Assembly: GCA_905478185.1 (NCBI GenBank)
Contig: CAJQHO010000050.1
Coordinates: forward strand, 1-49,633
DNA from: an uncultured Flavobacteriales bacterium
Lineage (GTDB): Bacteria > Bacteroidota > Bacteroidia > Flavobacteriales > BACL11
DNA length: 49,633 nucleotides
Direction: 5' to 3'
This document shows positions 35,678-44,644 of the stretch, piece by piece (within the stretch, counting starts at the first letter, position 1; every line of letters begins with the position of its first letter). The position numbers were made by a program, and so were the translations under genes. The notes beneath the pieces are model-generated. The model saw only the letters and a program-made list of their open reading frames with translations, was not told where the DNA came from and did not search any database.

Positions 35678-35705
35678 ATCTAAATACTAACATCTAAATA
35701 CTAAA
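35678..35705 (+). repeat. 14-base tandem repeat directly before clpP
   Basis: Two adjacent copies of ATCTAAATACTAA plus one base (C in the first, A in the second) at 35678-35691 and 35692-35705. The second copy ends three bases before the clpP ATG. Confidence 0.85.
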
Positions 35706-35708
35706 AAA

Positions 35709-36383
35709 ATGGATTACGGAAAAGAATTTCAAAAATACGCAACTAAACATAAGGGAATAAGCAGTTTGCACCTTAATGAGTTTTCATCTATGCATGGAAA
35801 TTACATTTCTCCAACAATCATTGAAGAGAGACAAATGAATGTTGCAAGTATGGATGTTTTCTCTAGACTTATGATGGATAGAATCATCTTTTTAGGAGTT
35901 GGAATTAACGACCATGTTGCAAATATTATTCAAGCACAATTATTGTTTTTAGAGTCAGTTGATGCTCAGAAAGATATTTTAATTTACTTGAATTCTCCAG
36001 GTGGTGGAGTATATGCAGGACTTGGGATTTATGATACTATGCAGTATATTAACCCTGATGTTTCTACTATCTGTACAGGTATGGCTGCATCAATGGGGGC
36101 TGTGCTTTTATGTGCAGGTGCTGAGGGCAAAAGAACAGCTCTTAAACACTCAAGAGTAATGATTCATCAACCGTTAGGTGGTGCTCAAGGGCAGGCTTCT
36201 GATATTGAGATTACTGCAAGAGAAATTCAAAAATTGAAGAAAGAGTTGTATGAAATTATCTCTGAACATTCAGGAAAATCATATAAGGAAGTTTGGAAAG
36301 ATAGCGATAGAGATTACTGGATGACTTCTGAGGAAGCAAAAGCATACGGTATGATTGATGAAGTTCTGGAAAGAAAAAAATAA
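35709..36383 (+). CDS. clpP: ATP-dependent Clp protease proteolytic subunit
   Basis: Serine protease that forms the two-ring proteolytic chamber. The 224-residue protein has the catalytic triad Ser128 (GMAASMG), His153 (MIHQPLGG) and Asp202, with the spacing of E. coli ClpP. The N-terminal region is about 30 residues longer than the mature E. coli enzyme, and may be processed or form the axial loops. Its last base is shared with the clpX start (TAATG), so protease and unfoldase are produced together. A short tandem repeat fills the leader before the start codon. Confidence 0.96.
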   Translation: MDYGKEFQKYATKHKGISSLHLNEFSSMHGNYISPTIIEERQMNVASMDVFSRLMMDRIIFLGVGINDHVANIIQAQLLFLESVDAQKDILIYLNSPGGGVYAGLGIYDTMQYINPDVSTICTGMAASMGAVLLCAGAEGKRTALKHSRVMIHQPLGGAQGQASDIEITAREIQKLKKELYEIISEHSGKSYKEVWKDSDRDYWMTSEEAKAYGMIDEVLERKK

Positions 36384-37612
36384 TGTCAGAAAGCGAAAAA
36401 GTTATATGTTCCTTTTGTGGTAAAAATAAGCAAGATACCAATATTTTAATAGCTGGTACCTCTGCACATATTTGTGATGCTTGCATTGAGCAAGCTCATG
36501 AAATTGTAAAGGAAGATTTAAATGATGATCTTTTTTCTGCTGAAGATTTTGCCCTTTTAAAACCAAAGGCAATAAACGAACATCTTAATGATTTTGTTAT
36601 TGGGCAAGAAGATGCAAAAAAAGTAATTTCCGTTGCAGTTTATAATCATTATAAAAGATTAATGCAGCCTGATACAACTGAAGAAGATATTGAAATTGAA
36701 AAGTCAAATATCATAATGGTTGGGCGTACTGGAACTGGAAAAACATTGATTGCAAAATCCATTGCTAAACTTTTAAATGTCCCTTTTTGTATTGCTGATG
36801 CTACTGTACTTACTGAAGCAGGATATGTTGGAGAGGATGTAGAAAGTATACTTACAAGACTATTGCAGGCTGCTAACTATGATATTGAACAAGCGAGAAG
36901 AGGAATTGTATTTATTGACGAGATTGATAAGGTTGCTCGTAAAAGTGATAATCCTTCAATCACCAGAGATGTGAGCGGGGAAGGAGTTCAGCAGGCAATG
37001 CTAAAATTACTAGAGGGGACAATTGTAAATGTTCCGCCACAAGGAGGGCGTAAGCACCCTGACCAAAAAATGATTGCTTTAGATACCAAGGATATTTTGT
37101 TTATTAGTGGAGGTGCTTTTGATGGAATTGAAAGGCATATTTCAAACAGAATGAATACGCAATCAATTGGGTTTAAATCTAATAAAGGGAATGATATTGA
37201 AAAAGATAATTTATTGCAATATATTTCTCCTCAAGATTTAAAATCTTTTGGATTAATTCCTGAATTAATAGGTAGAATGCCTGTAGTAACATATTTAAAC
37301 CCATTAGATAGAAAAGCACTTAAGTTAATACTTACTGAGCCTAAAAATGCATTAACTAAGCAATATCAAAAGCTATTTGATATGGATGGAATAGCTTTAA
37401 CATTTGATAAAAAAGCAATAGATATTATAGTTGATAAAGCAATGGAATTCAAATTAGGAGCAAGAGGTTTACGATCTATTTGTGAAGCAGTAATGCTAGA
37501 TGCAATGTTTGAGTTTCCTTCTGATGAAAGTAAGAAAGATTTGAAGATAACTGCTGCTTATGTAAAAGCTCAACTGACTAAACTTTCATTTACAAAACTA
37601 AAAGTAGCTTAG
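36383..37612 (+). CDS. clpX: ATP-dependent Clp protease ATP-binding subunit ClpX
   Basis: AAA+ unfoldase that feeds substrates to ClpP. The N-terminal zinc-binding domain has Cys9, Cys12, Cys31 and Cys34; Walker A GRTGTGKT lies at 113-120 and Walker B IVFIDEID near 174-181. The IGF loop that docks on ClpP is present at 261-263. The length of 409 residues is normal. It is translationally coupled to clpP. The stop codon overlaps the convergent lipoprotein stop by four bases, leaving no terminator between them. Confidence 0.97.
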   Translation: MSESEKVICSFCGKNKQDTNILIAGTSAHICDACIEQAHEIVKEDLNDDLFSAEDFALLKPKAINEHLNDFVIGQEDAKKVISVAVYNHYKRLMQPDTTEEDIEIEKSNIIMVGRTGTGKTLIAKSIAKLLNVPFCIADATVLTEAGYVGEDVESILTRLLQAANYDIEQARRGIVFIDEIDKVARKSDNPSITRDVSGEGVQQAMLKLLEGTIVNVPPQGGRKHPDQKMIALDTKDILFISGGAFDGIERHISNRMNTQSIGFKSNKGNDIEKDNLLQYISPQDLKSFGLIPELIGRMPVVTYLNPLDRKALKLILTEPKNALTKQYQKLFDMDGIALTFDKKAIDIIVDKAMEFKLGARGLRSICEAVMLDAMFEFPSDESKKDLKITAAYVKAQLTKLSFTKLKVA

Positions 37613-38415
37613 TTTACTACTATTGGATAAGTTGTTCCGTTTATTGTAACATCAAAGTTGCAATCACAAATACTATCACCATAATTAATGATTCTATCTG
37701 CATAACCATTTGGAGAAATTTTTGCTTTACCACTTTTTATTACACAAGTTGGTAAGCAACCTAAATCAACTTCTAAAGAATCAGTAATTTCCATAATAAA
37801 AGCATTTCCGTTTACACTATTTCCGCTTGCAGTTCCAGTTATCATATATCTGTCATCAGAAATATTAAAGTAAGTATTCTGTCCACTTACCCATTCCCTA
37901 ATTCTACTTGATTCCCAATTAATTGTTCCGTTTGAAGTGTTAATACTAGCATTGTTTACCTCAATTGTAAACCACATATTCCCTTTGTTGTTTCTCCCTT
38001 GGTTTGTAATAATTCGTTCACCTTGTACTAGATTGTAATTCACATGATAATGATCAAAAGTTGTAGTAGTTACTGATAATGAATCTCTATATCTTCCAGT
38101 ATATACTGAGATGATTTTACCGCTTCTTATAGTAGTGTTGTTAGAAACAGTAGATGCGCCAAAGTTAACAATAAGTGTGTCAGAATTTGATGTGTCAGAA
38201 TTCATAATTGTATAAGTAGGTCCTAGTTTATGATCAGGGTTTGCATCAAAACCTGCTTCAACCATTCTGCCCGCATCATTAAATATTTGTTCGGCAATTA
38301 GGTTGTCTCTTGCAGCTTGTGTGCTAGTCAATTCATTTTGAGTTATAACATCTTCATCTTTACATGCGTAAAGTAAAACAGTTAAAATACTTAGGGCTAT
38401 TCCTATTTTCTTCAT
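37609..38415 (-). CDS. Lipoprotein of unknown function, predicted surface-exposed
   Basis: A 268-residue lipoprotein. The signal peptide ends in the lipobox LLYAC, and the mature protein starts C-K-D-E-D, matching the K-(D/E)2 lipoprotein export signal described in Flavobacteriia, so it is probably displayed on the cell surface. The rest is beta-rich with repeated Thr/Ser/Asn segments and no recognised domain; two Cys-containing segments (LGCLPTC and DSICDCN) near the C-terminus may form disulfides. The gene begins one base after folA ends and could be the last gene of the etfB-folA run, or may have its own promoter. Confidence 0.7.
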   Translation of the reverse strand: MKKIGIALSILTVLLYACKDEDVITQNELTSTQAARDNLIAEQIFNDAGRMVEAGFDANPDHKLGPTYTIMNSDTSNSDTLIVNFGASTVSNNTTIRSGKIISVYTGRYRDSLSVTTTTFDHYHVNYNLVQGERIITNQGRNNKGNMWFTIEVNNASINTSNGTINWESSRIREWVSGQNTYFNISDDRYMITGTASGNSVNGNAFIMEITDSLEVDLGCLPTCVIKSGKAKISPNGYADRIINYGDSICDCNFDVTINGTTYPIVVN

Positions 38416-38416
38416 C

Positions 38417-38941
38417 TTAATATTTTTGGTAAACTTTGTTAATTTTCTGAAAAGTTAAAAAACTATAATCATGAGCATGTTTTTCATCAGCTTTACAATA
38501 TATTCTCCCTACTTCTTTCCAATCATTTCCTAACTTAGGGAAAAAGGTATCACCATCATAAGTATGGTGTACTTTAGTAAGATAAATTTTATCTACTAGA
38601 TTGGCTTCAAGCGCTAGCTTGTAAATTTGTCCGCCTCCAATAATAAAAGGTTCTTTATCTCCATTTTCTTTTGCAATTTCTAAAGCAGCTTCTACAGAAT
38701 TAACTACTACACAGCCATCTGCTTTATAGTTGGTTTGTCTTGTGATAAGAATATTCGTTCTATTTGGTAATGGCCTGTACTTATGCGGAATAGATTCAAA
38801 GTTCTTTCTACCCATTATCACATGATGATTTAAAGTAGTCTCCTTGAAAAAACGCATGTCTTTTGGTAAATTCCAAATGAGGTCATTATCTTTTCCAATT
38901 ACTCCATTTTCGGCTGCCGCTACTATTAGAGAAACTTTCAT
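38417..38941 (-). CDS. folA: Dihydrofolate reductase
   Basis: Reduces dihydrofolate to tetrahydrofolate with NADPH, regenerating the cofactor oxidised by thymidylate synthase. The 174-residue protein has the N-terminal SLIVAAAENGVIGKDNDL-type loop, WNLPKDMRFFK (Met20-loop and helix region), GRKNFESIP and the FIIGGGQIYKLAL motif. The start overlaps the preceding gene stop as TAATG. thyA lies two genes upstream on the same strand, an arrangement that fits coordinated dTMP synthesis. Confidence 0.96.
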   Translation of the reverse strand: MKVSLIVAAAENGVIGKDNDLIWNLPKDMRFFKETTLNHHVIMGRKNFESIPHKYRPLPNRTNILITRQTNYKADGCVVVNSVEAALEIAKENGDKEPFIIGGGQIYKLALEANLVDKIYLTKVHHTYDGDTFFPKLGNDWKEVGRIYCKADEKHAHDYSFLTFQKINKVYQKY

Positions 38942-40044
38942 TAGCTTTTAATTACTTTATATTGAACTCCTCTTTCTTCCAAATAATTTCTTACAAATGC
39001 AAAATGTCCTCCTAAGTATTCTGGAGGAGAAATTCCTACTCTATCATATTCTTCATTTACTACCAAATTGGCAACTGCAGTACAAGTAAATCCTGTTGTT
39101 CGCGCCATGGAAATAGTATCATCTTTAAAACGATCCAACAAGTTATACTGATAAGCTACTGCCTCTCCATGTTCTGTTCCTTTCATGATGATTCTCATGA
39201 TTGTAAAGTCTTTATCGCCTTTTTTCATTTCCCATTTTGGAAATAATAATTTGGCGGTCATATCTACTGGGCGCATCATATTTCCGTTTATTTCTACTTC
39301 ATCATACGAGAAGAAACCACTTGCACGCAATACTTTTAGGTACTCCACACAACCCGGGTAACGCAAAGTTTTTTCTATCATGTTTGGTACATGTGCCATT
39401 GTTTTGATTAAACTTCTTAGTCCATCAGAATTCCAACTTTCTAAGGTCCCTATTTCATCAAATTCTATCAATTCAGTGTCCGACAAAGCTTCTTTGGTAA
39501 TCAATTGGCTATGTTGTACATATCTGGCTGGGCGAATGTATTCTTCAATTACATCAATAGGAGAGAAGACGGCTTGGTATTCGTAAGGCCATTCTCTTTT
39601 CTCGGGCAAACCACCTACTAAACATTCGTAATCATTAATCTCCATTTTTGAATCATGATGCCCAAAGATGATATTCCCCATTCCAGGTGCTACTCCACAA
39701 TCCATTACGGCAACTACTCCATTCTTTTTCGCTAACTCATCTAACCCAAAAGGATCTTCAGGATAAAAAGAAATATCTACTATGTTCTTTCCTGCCTCAA
39801 TGACATCTTTCATCATTTTGTAGCCCATAAAACCTGGTACGGCACCTACTACCAAATCAAAATCCTTTATCAGGTTTTGTAAAGTTTCTGTGTTGGAGAC
39901 ATCAGCACAAATCGTATTAATTCCTGCTAACTTATCTAAGTTTTTTTGTGAGATATCTACAGATGTAACATTATGTTGTTTGGCTAAATCTTTCGCCATA
40001 ACTCCTCCTACTAATCCTGCTCCTAAAACAATTATATTAGCCAT
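38941..40044 (-). CDS. Saccharopine dehydrogenase-like NAD(P)-dependent oxidoreductase
   Basis: A 367-residue oxidoreductase. It has an N-terminal Rossmann fold with GAGLVGG (residues 7-13), a conserved DCGVAPGMGN segment (about 112-121) and the saccharopine-dehydrogenase C-terminal domain with RYPGCVEYLKVLR. Relatives include saccharopine dehydrogenases and lysine 6-dehydrogenase, so oxidation of a lysine-type substrate is a reasonable guess but not provable here. It is coupled by TAATG overlaps to thyA on one side and folA on the other, although no role in folate chemistry is known for this family. Confidence 0.85.
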   Translation of the reverse strand: MANIIVLGAGLVGGVMAKDLAKQHNVTSVDISQKNLDKLAGINTICADVSNTETLQNLIKDFDLVVGAVPGFMGYKMMKDVIEAGKNIVDISFYPEDPFGLDELAKKNGVVAVMDCGVAPGMGNIIFGHHDSKMEINDYECLVGGLPEKREWPYEYQAVFSPIDVIEEYIRPARYVQHSQLITKEALSDTELIEFDEIGTLESWNSDGLRSLIKTMAHVPNMIEKTLRYPGCVEYLKVLRASGFFSYDEVEINGNMMRPVDMTAKLLFPKWEMKKGDKDFTIMRIIMKGTEHGEAVAYQYNLLDRFKDDTISMARTTGFTCTAVANLVVNEEYDRVGISPPEYLGGHFAFVRNYLEERGVQYKVIKS

Positions 40045-40838
40045 TATATTGCTACTTTTCCTTTAATGTGTGGGTGATATTCATAATCTACCAATTCAAA
40101 ATCATCAATAGTGAAATCAAAAATACTTTTTACATTTAGGTTTATTTTCATTTTAGGAAGTGCTTTTGTATCTCTACTTAATTGTAATTCCGTTTGCTCA
40201 AAATGATTGGTGTAAATGTGGGCATCTCCCAAAGTATGAACAAAATCCCCAACCTCCAAATCACAAACCTGTGCCATCATCATGGTAAGTAGGGCGTAAG
40301 AAGCAATATTGAACGGAACTCCTAAAAAGATATCGGCACTTCTTTGATACAGCTGACAAGAAAGTTTTCCGTCTGCTACATAAAACTGGAAAAAGGCATG
40401 GCAAGGTGGTAAAGCCATTTGCTCAATCTCACCAACATTCCAAGCACTTACAATTATTCTTCTGCTATCAGGATTTGTTTTTAAAGCCTCAACTACTTGA
40501 GTGATCTGGTCAATGTGTTTGCCATCAGGAGCAGGCCAACTTCTCCATTGGTATCCGTAAACATGCCCCAAATCTCCATTTTCATCTGCCCATTCATCCC
40601 AAATACGAACTCCATTATCTTTAAGGTATTTTATATTTGTATCTCCTTTTAAGAACCAAAGTAATTCGTGAATGATGGATTTTAAGTGTAGTTTTTTGGT
40701 AGTAACACACGGAAATCCTTCTGATAAATCAAAACGCATTTGGTGGCCAAAAACACTTTTTGTTCCCGTTCCTGTTCTATCTTCTTTTAGCGTGCCTTCC
40801 TTCATCACGCGTGTCATTAAATCTAAGTATTGTTGCAT
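40044..40838 (-). CDS. thyA: Thymidylate synthase (ThyA type)
   Basis: Methylates dUMP to dTMP with methylene-tetrahydrofolate. The 264-residue sequence is collinear with E. coli ThyA. The catalytic Cys146 sits in PPCH, with the DRTGTGT motif at 20-26, the arginine pair SRRII at 125-129 and the C-terminal KGKVAI. It lies four bases after nupC and is coupled to the saccharopine-dehydrogenase-like gene. Together with folA it completes the thymidylate cycle within one operon. Confidence 0.97.
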   Translation of the reverse strand: MQQYLDLMTRVMKEGTLKEDRTGTGTKSVFGHQMRFDLSEGFPCVTTKKLHLKSIIHELLWFLKGDTNIKYLKDNGVRIWDEWADENGDLGHVYGYQWRSWPAPDGKHIDQITQVVEALKTNPDSRRIIVSAWNVGEIEQMALPPCHAFFQFYVADGKLSCQLYQRSADIFLGVPFNIASYALLTMMMAQVCDLEVGDFVHTLGDAHIYTNHFEQTELQLSRDTKALPKMKINLNVKSIFDFTIDDFELVDYEYHPHIKGKVAI

Positions 40839-40842
40839 TTGT

Positions 40843-42159
40843 TTATAATATCATTCCTACAATTACGGCTGTAAATAGGGAAGCCAATGTTCCTGCTATT
40901 AAAGCCAATATTCCTAATTTGGATAAATCCCCTCTTCTTTTTGGGGCCAAGGCTCCAATTCCTCCAATCTGTATTCCGATAGAAGCAAAGTTGGCAAAAC
41001 CACACAATATATATGTAGCAATTATAATAGATTTTTGCTCTACAAATGCACCTGCACTTTTCATCTCTCCTAAGGACATATATCCTATAAATTCATTCAA
41101 TACCGTTTTCTCTCCTAATAATTGTCCTACCAAAAACATATCCTCCTTGCACACTCCCATAAGCCATGCAATGGGTGCGCCAATATAGCCTAAAATCATA
41201 TTAAAGGAAAGGTTATCATATTGAGTGTGATCTGCAATCCATATATTTAGTGTAGTCCAATCTCCAACTTTTAAAAGTATAAAGTTTGCCATTGACATAA
41301 GCCCGATAAATACTAATAACATAGCCCCAACATTTACCGCTAATCTGAGGCCATCAGTTGTTCCTTTCGAAATTGCTTCTAGTGCATTAGCTCCCATATC
41401 TGCTTTACTAACTTCTAATTTTGTTTCAAATTTTTCTTTTTCCGGCAATAACATTTTTGCAGCCACAATAGCTGCTGGTGCCGACATAACAGATGCCGCT
41501 AATAAATGTTTGGCAAACATAATTTGTTGCACAGGGTCATCTCCACCCAAAAAACCAATATATGCTGCCAAAACTCCACCTGCAATTGTTGCCATTCCTC
41601 CACTCATCAAACACAACATCTCCGACATGGTCATTTTATCCAAATATGGTTTTACAAGTAGAGGAGATTCTGTCTGCCCTAAAAAGATATTTCCTGCAGC
41701 CGCTACACTTTCAGGTCCTGATAGGCGCATTATTTTTTTCATGAGCCAAGCAAAACCGTAAACTATTCTTGGCAAAACACCCCAATAATAGAATAAAGAG
41801 GTAAGTGCTGAAAAGAAAATTACTGTTGGTAATATCATCACTACAAAATTCATAAGCGGAGATTCAATGATACCGGTTTCAAATGAGCTGAAAAGAAACA
41901 TAGTACCATCTTGGGTGAAAGAAATGATTTTGGCGAATATTTTTCCTACAAACTCAAACCCTGTAGAAACAAAAGGAACTTTTAAAATTAATAGAGCAAA
42001 TATTATTTGTATACCCAATCCTTTTCCAACTAATTTCCAGTCAATCCCTTTCCGGTTTCTTGAAAAAGCAAAAGCAATAAGAAGCAAACTAGCTATACCT
42101 AGCAACCCTCTTAATAGAGATTCAATTGAAAAGCCAGAAGTTTGAATTATTTCATTCAT
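40843..42159 (-). CDS. Concentrative nucleoside transporter (NupC/CNT family)
   Basis: A 438-residue inner-membrane importer that couples nucleoside uptake to a cation gradient. It has about eight to ten membrane segments and the CNT marks [44 protein letters not shown] and a late [17 protein letters not shown]. Specificity (pyrimidine or purine, H+ or Na+) cannot be read with certainty. Placed between the nuclease-family gene and thyA, it fits nucleoside salvage. A deoxynucleoside kinase gene a few kilobases away could trap the imported substrate. Confidence 0.92.
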   Translation of the reverse strand: MNEIIQTSGFSIESLLRGLLGIASLLLIAFAFSRNRKGIDWKLVGKGLGIQIIFALLILKVPFVSTGFEFVGKIFAKIISFTQDGTMFLFSSFETGIIESPLMNFVVMILPTVIFFSALTSLFYYWGVLPRIVYGFAWLMKKIMRLSGPESVAAAGNIFLGQTESPLLVKPYLDKMTMSEMLCLMSGGMATIAGGVLAAYIGFLGGDDPVQQIMFAKHLLAASVMSAPAAIVAAKMLLPEKEKFETKLEVSKADMGANALEAISKGTTDGLRLAVNVGAMLLVFIGLMSMANFILLKVGDWTTLNIWIADHTQYDNLSFNMILGYIGAPIAWLMGVCKEDMFLVGQLLGEKTVLNEFIGYMSLGEMKSAGAFVEQKSIIIATYILCGFANFASIGIQIGGIGALAPKRRGDLSKLGILALIAGTLASLFTAVIVGMIL

Positions 42160-42160
42160 A

Positions 42161-42760
42161 TTATTCTCCTTTTCGTTTTTTTAATTCATCTCTTATTTCT
42201 GAAGCTTTTTCATAATCTTCCTCTTCAATTGCTGCAGTAAGTAATTTTTTAAGTTTTGGGGTGCTTAAATTATTAATTCCTTCAGGCTCTGGAGTTTTGT
42301 CATCCTCTTCCTCAAGAAATAAATCATCTTCTTCTCTTGCACTATTGATAATAATACCTGCACGAGCTAAAATATCTTCATGTGTAAAAATAGGACAGCC
42401 GTATCTAATCGCAATTGCTATTGTATCTGAAGTTCTTGCATCTATTTCAACTTCCTCTCCTGTGGCTTTATGTTTGCAATGAAAAGCAGCATGAAAAACA
42501 CCTTCAATTAAAGTATGTATTACAACTTTCTGTACTGCAATATCAAAACTATCACCTAATGTTTTAAATAAATCATGAGTAAGTGGTCGGCTTGGTTCTT
42601 CTGTTCCATCAAGTGCAATTGCAATGGAACGCGCTTCACACCACCCGATTACAATAGGTAATTGGCGTTTTCCAATCGTTTCGTTCAATAGTAAAACATA
42701 GGCATTGTTTTGTGAGTTACTTTGCCTTATTGCTGTTATGTCAAGTTGAACGAAATCCAA
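42161..42760 (-). CDS. Bifunctional nuclease domain (DUF151) protein with C-terminal UVR motif
   Basis: A 199-residue protein of the BFN/DUF151 family: the N-terminal domain (1-130) has LLNETIGKRQLPIVIGWCEA and the DARTSDTIAIAIRYG block. An acidic linker (about 140-160) leads to a UVR motif at about 168-198 (LKKLL..AIEEEDYEKASEIRDELKKR) like the one in UvrB and UvrC. Plant and bacterial BFN proteins are reported to have RNase and DNase activity; the UVR motif suggests protein contacts, perhaps with repair or stress machinery. It sits one base from both neighbours, etfA and nupC. Confidence 0.88.
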   Translation of the reverse strand: MDFVQLDITAIRQSNSQNNAYVLLLNETIGKRQLPIVIGWCEARSIAIALDGTEEPSRPLTHDLFKTLGDSFDIAVQKVVIHTLIEGVFHAAFHCKHKATGEEVEIDARTSDTIAIAIRYGCPIFTHEDILARAGIIINSAREEDDLFLEEEDDKTPEPEGINNLSTPKLKKLLTAAIEEEDYEKASEIRDELKKRKGE

Positions 42761-42761
42761 A

Positions 42762-43706
42762 TTATCTTATTTTTTTAATTTCTTCAATTAACTTTGGGAC
42801 AACTTCAAACGCATCACCAACTATTCCGTAATCTGCTGCTTTAAAGAATGGTGCTTCAGGGTCAGTATTTATTGCAACCATTACTTTTGATGAATTTACT
42901 CCAGCTAAATGTTGTATTGCTCCAGAGATACCAATAGCAATATATAAATCTGCAGCAACTGCTTTTCCAGTCTGTCCAACATGTTCTGCATGAGGTCTCC
43001 AGCCAATATCAGCTACTGGTTTTGAGCAAGCTGTTGCTGCTACTAGTAATTCAGCTAATTCCTCAATCATTCTCCAGTTCTCAGGTCCTTTTAATCCTCT
43101 TCCACCAGACACCACTATTTCAGCTTCTGATATTGATATTTTTCCACTTGCAGTTTCTTGTCCTTCAATGGTAATTCCTCCTTTTTCTGATGTGTCAGAA
43201 GTTTCAATTGTTAGGCTACCTCCAGTTTCAATTAACCCAAATGAATTTGGTGCAATTGAGATAATTGCTTTTTCAGAATTTACTGTTGCTATCTCTATTG
43301 CTTTAGAAGAGAATGCTTTTCTCTTTACAGTTAATGGGGTAGTGCTTGTTGCTACTTCAATCACATTACTGATTGCTCCAATTTTTAATTTTGCCGAAAG
43401 TCTTGGTGCAATCATTTTTGCAGTGTAAGTATTTGAAAATACTATTGCATTTGCATCATTTGCTTGATCAGCAATCACTGCTGTTGCAGCTTGTCCATCA
43501 CCTTTATTAATATCTGAAGCACTAATTACTTTTGCAGCTCCATAATTCCCTAATTTATTAAGCTCATCATTACTAACTTCTCCTAATGATAAAGCAACTA
43601 GATCTGTTCCTAATAATTTTGCAGTTTCATTTGCGTAAGAAACTGCTTCAAAAGTACTTTTTCTAAATTTCCCATCCCAACTTTCTGTATATACTAATAC
43701 TGACAT
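42762..43706 (-). CDS. etfA: Electron transfer flavoprotein alpha subunit
   Basis: FAD-binding half of the electron transfer flavoprotein, which takes electrons from acyl-CoA and other dehydrogenases and passes them to the quinone pool. The 314-residue protein has the C-terminal FAD domain with SGGRGLKGPENW, SKPVADIGWRPH, VGQTGKAVAADLYIAIGISGA and the NTDPEAPFFKAADYGIVGD ending. It is 17 bases downstream of etfB. No dehydrogenase or ETF-quinone oxidoreductase gene is adjacent. Confidence 0.96.
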   Translation of the reverse strand: MSVLVYTESWDGKFRKSTFEAVSYANETAKLLGTDLVALSLGEVSNDELNKLGNYGAAKVISASDINKGDGQAATAVIADQANDANAIVFSNTYTAKMIAPRLSAKLKIGAISNVIEVATSTTPLTVKRKAFSSKAIEIATVNSEKAIISIAPNSFGLIETGGSLTIETSDTSEKGGITIEGQETASGKISISEAEIVVSGGRGLKGPENWRMIEELAELLVAATACSKPVADIGWRPHAEHVGQTGKAVAADLYIAIGISGAIQHLAGVNSSKVMVAINTDPEAPFFKAADYGIVGDAFEVVPKLIEEIKKIR

Positions 43707-43723
43707 TTTTCTAATTCTTTTAA

Positions 43724-44470
43724 TTAAATAACTTTTGCTTCATTCTGTAGTAAGTTAACTAACTCAGCAACATTGTCAGCATCTACTAATTTACATGCTT
43801 CTTTTTCAACTGGTTTTTCAAAATTTACTGATGAAGTTAACCCTTCAATTGATGATGATTCAAAAACTTCCAATGGCTTACTTCTTGCTTGCATAATTCC
43901 TCTCATATTTGGGATTCTTAGTTCGGATTCTAAAACCAATCCTTTTTGACCTCCAATTACAAATGGTAATTCTGAAGTAATGTTCTCTTTACCGCCATCA
44001 ATTTCTCTAGTTAATTTAGCAGTATTGCCAGAAATCTCTAGACCATTACAAGCATTAACGAAAGGGAGATTCATCATTTCAGCAATCATACCTCCTACAG
44101 CTCCTCCATTATAGTCAATTGATTCTCTACCAGTGATAATTATATCAGCAGGATTATTAATTAAGTAATTAGCAATTTCTCTTGCTGTAGAATAACTATC
44201 AGTAGCATTCATATTTATTCTTACAGCTGCATCAGCTCCTATTGCTAATGATTTTCTCATTACTGGTTCTACTGTTATATCACCAACTGTAATAACAGTT
44301 ACCTTACCTCCAGTTGCTTCTTTTAACATCATTGCTTTTGTAAGTCCAAATTCATCATAAGGATTGATTACAAATTGCACTCCATTGGCATCAAATTTAC
44401 TTCCGTTATCAGTAAAGTTGATCTTTGCAGTAGTGTCGGGGACACTACTTATACAAACTACAATATTCAT
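43724..44470 (-). CDS. etfB: Electron transfer flavoprotein beta subunit
   Basis: AMP-binding partner of EtfA. The 248-residue protein has the N-terminal VPDTTAKI and NPYDEFGLTKAM blocks, the AMP loop region ADIIITGRESIDYNGGAVGG and the conserved ELRIPNMRGIMQARSKPL segment. First gene of the minus-strand run that continues through folA, with a promoter-like TAAGTTTG box in the divergent region shared with the pyrophosphatase gene. Confidence 0.96.
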   Translation of the reverse strand: MNIVVCISSVPDTTAKINFTDNGSKFDANGVQFVINPYDEFGLTKAMMLKEATGGKVTVITVGDITVEPVMRKSLAIGADAAVRINMNATDSYSTAREIANYLINNPADIIITGRESIDYNGGAVGGMIAEMMNLPFVNACNGLEISGNTAKLTREIDGGKENITSELPFVIGGQKGLVLESELRIPNMRGIMQARSKPLEVFESSSIEGLTSSVNFEKPVEKEACKLVDADNVAELVNLLQNEAKVI

Positions 44471-44497
44471 TCTTCAGTTTTTTTAAATTAATGATTG

Positions 44498-44532
44498 CAA
44501 ACTTAGATAAAATGCGTTAAATATTAGTGCAA
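44498..44532 (-). promoter_or_regulatory. Promoter of the etfB-etfA-...-folA operon
   Basis: On the minus strand a TTG (complement of 44530-44532), 24 bases, then TAAGTTTG (complement of 44498-44505), fitting TAnnTTTG with a slightly long spacer; 27 bases before the etfB ATG. Confidence 0.5.
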
Positions 44533-44600
44533 AAAACTAGATAAATATCAGCTTTGAATATATAAAACAGTTCGGCATTATGTGTTTTGTAGAAAAATGT

Positions 44601-44608
44601 TATTTTTG
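44601..44608 (+). promoter_or_regulatory. -7 box of the pyrophosphatase gene
   Basis: TATTTTTG fits TAnnTTTG and lies 36 bases before the ATG. No TTG is at the usual distance. Confidence 0.5.
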
Positions 44609-44644
44609 CAAAACTTTTTAAAATAATTAAACTAAAAAAAGAAT

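Noticed and set aside
40760-41188. Plus-strand frame of 142 codons over thyA and nupC
   Set aside because: It is antisense to two well-conserved genes and shows no domain or promoter.
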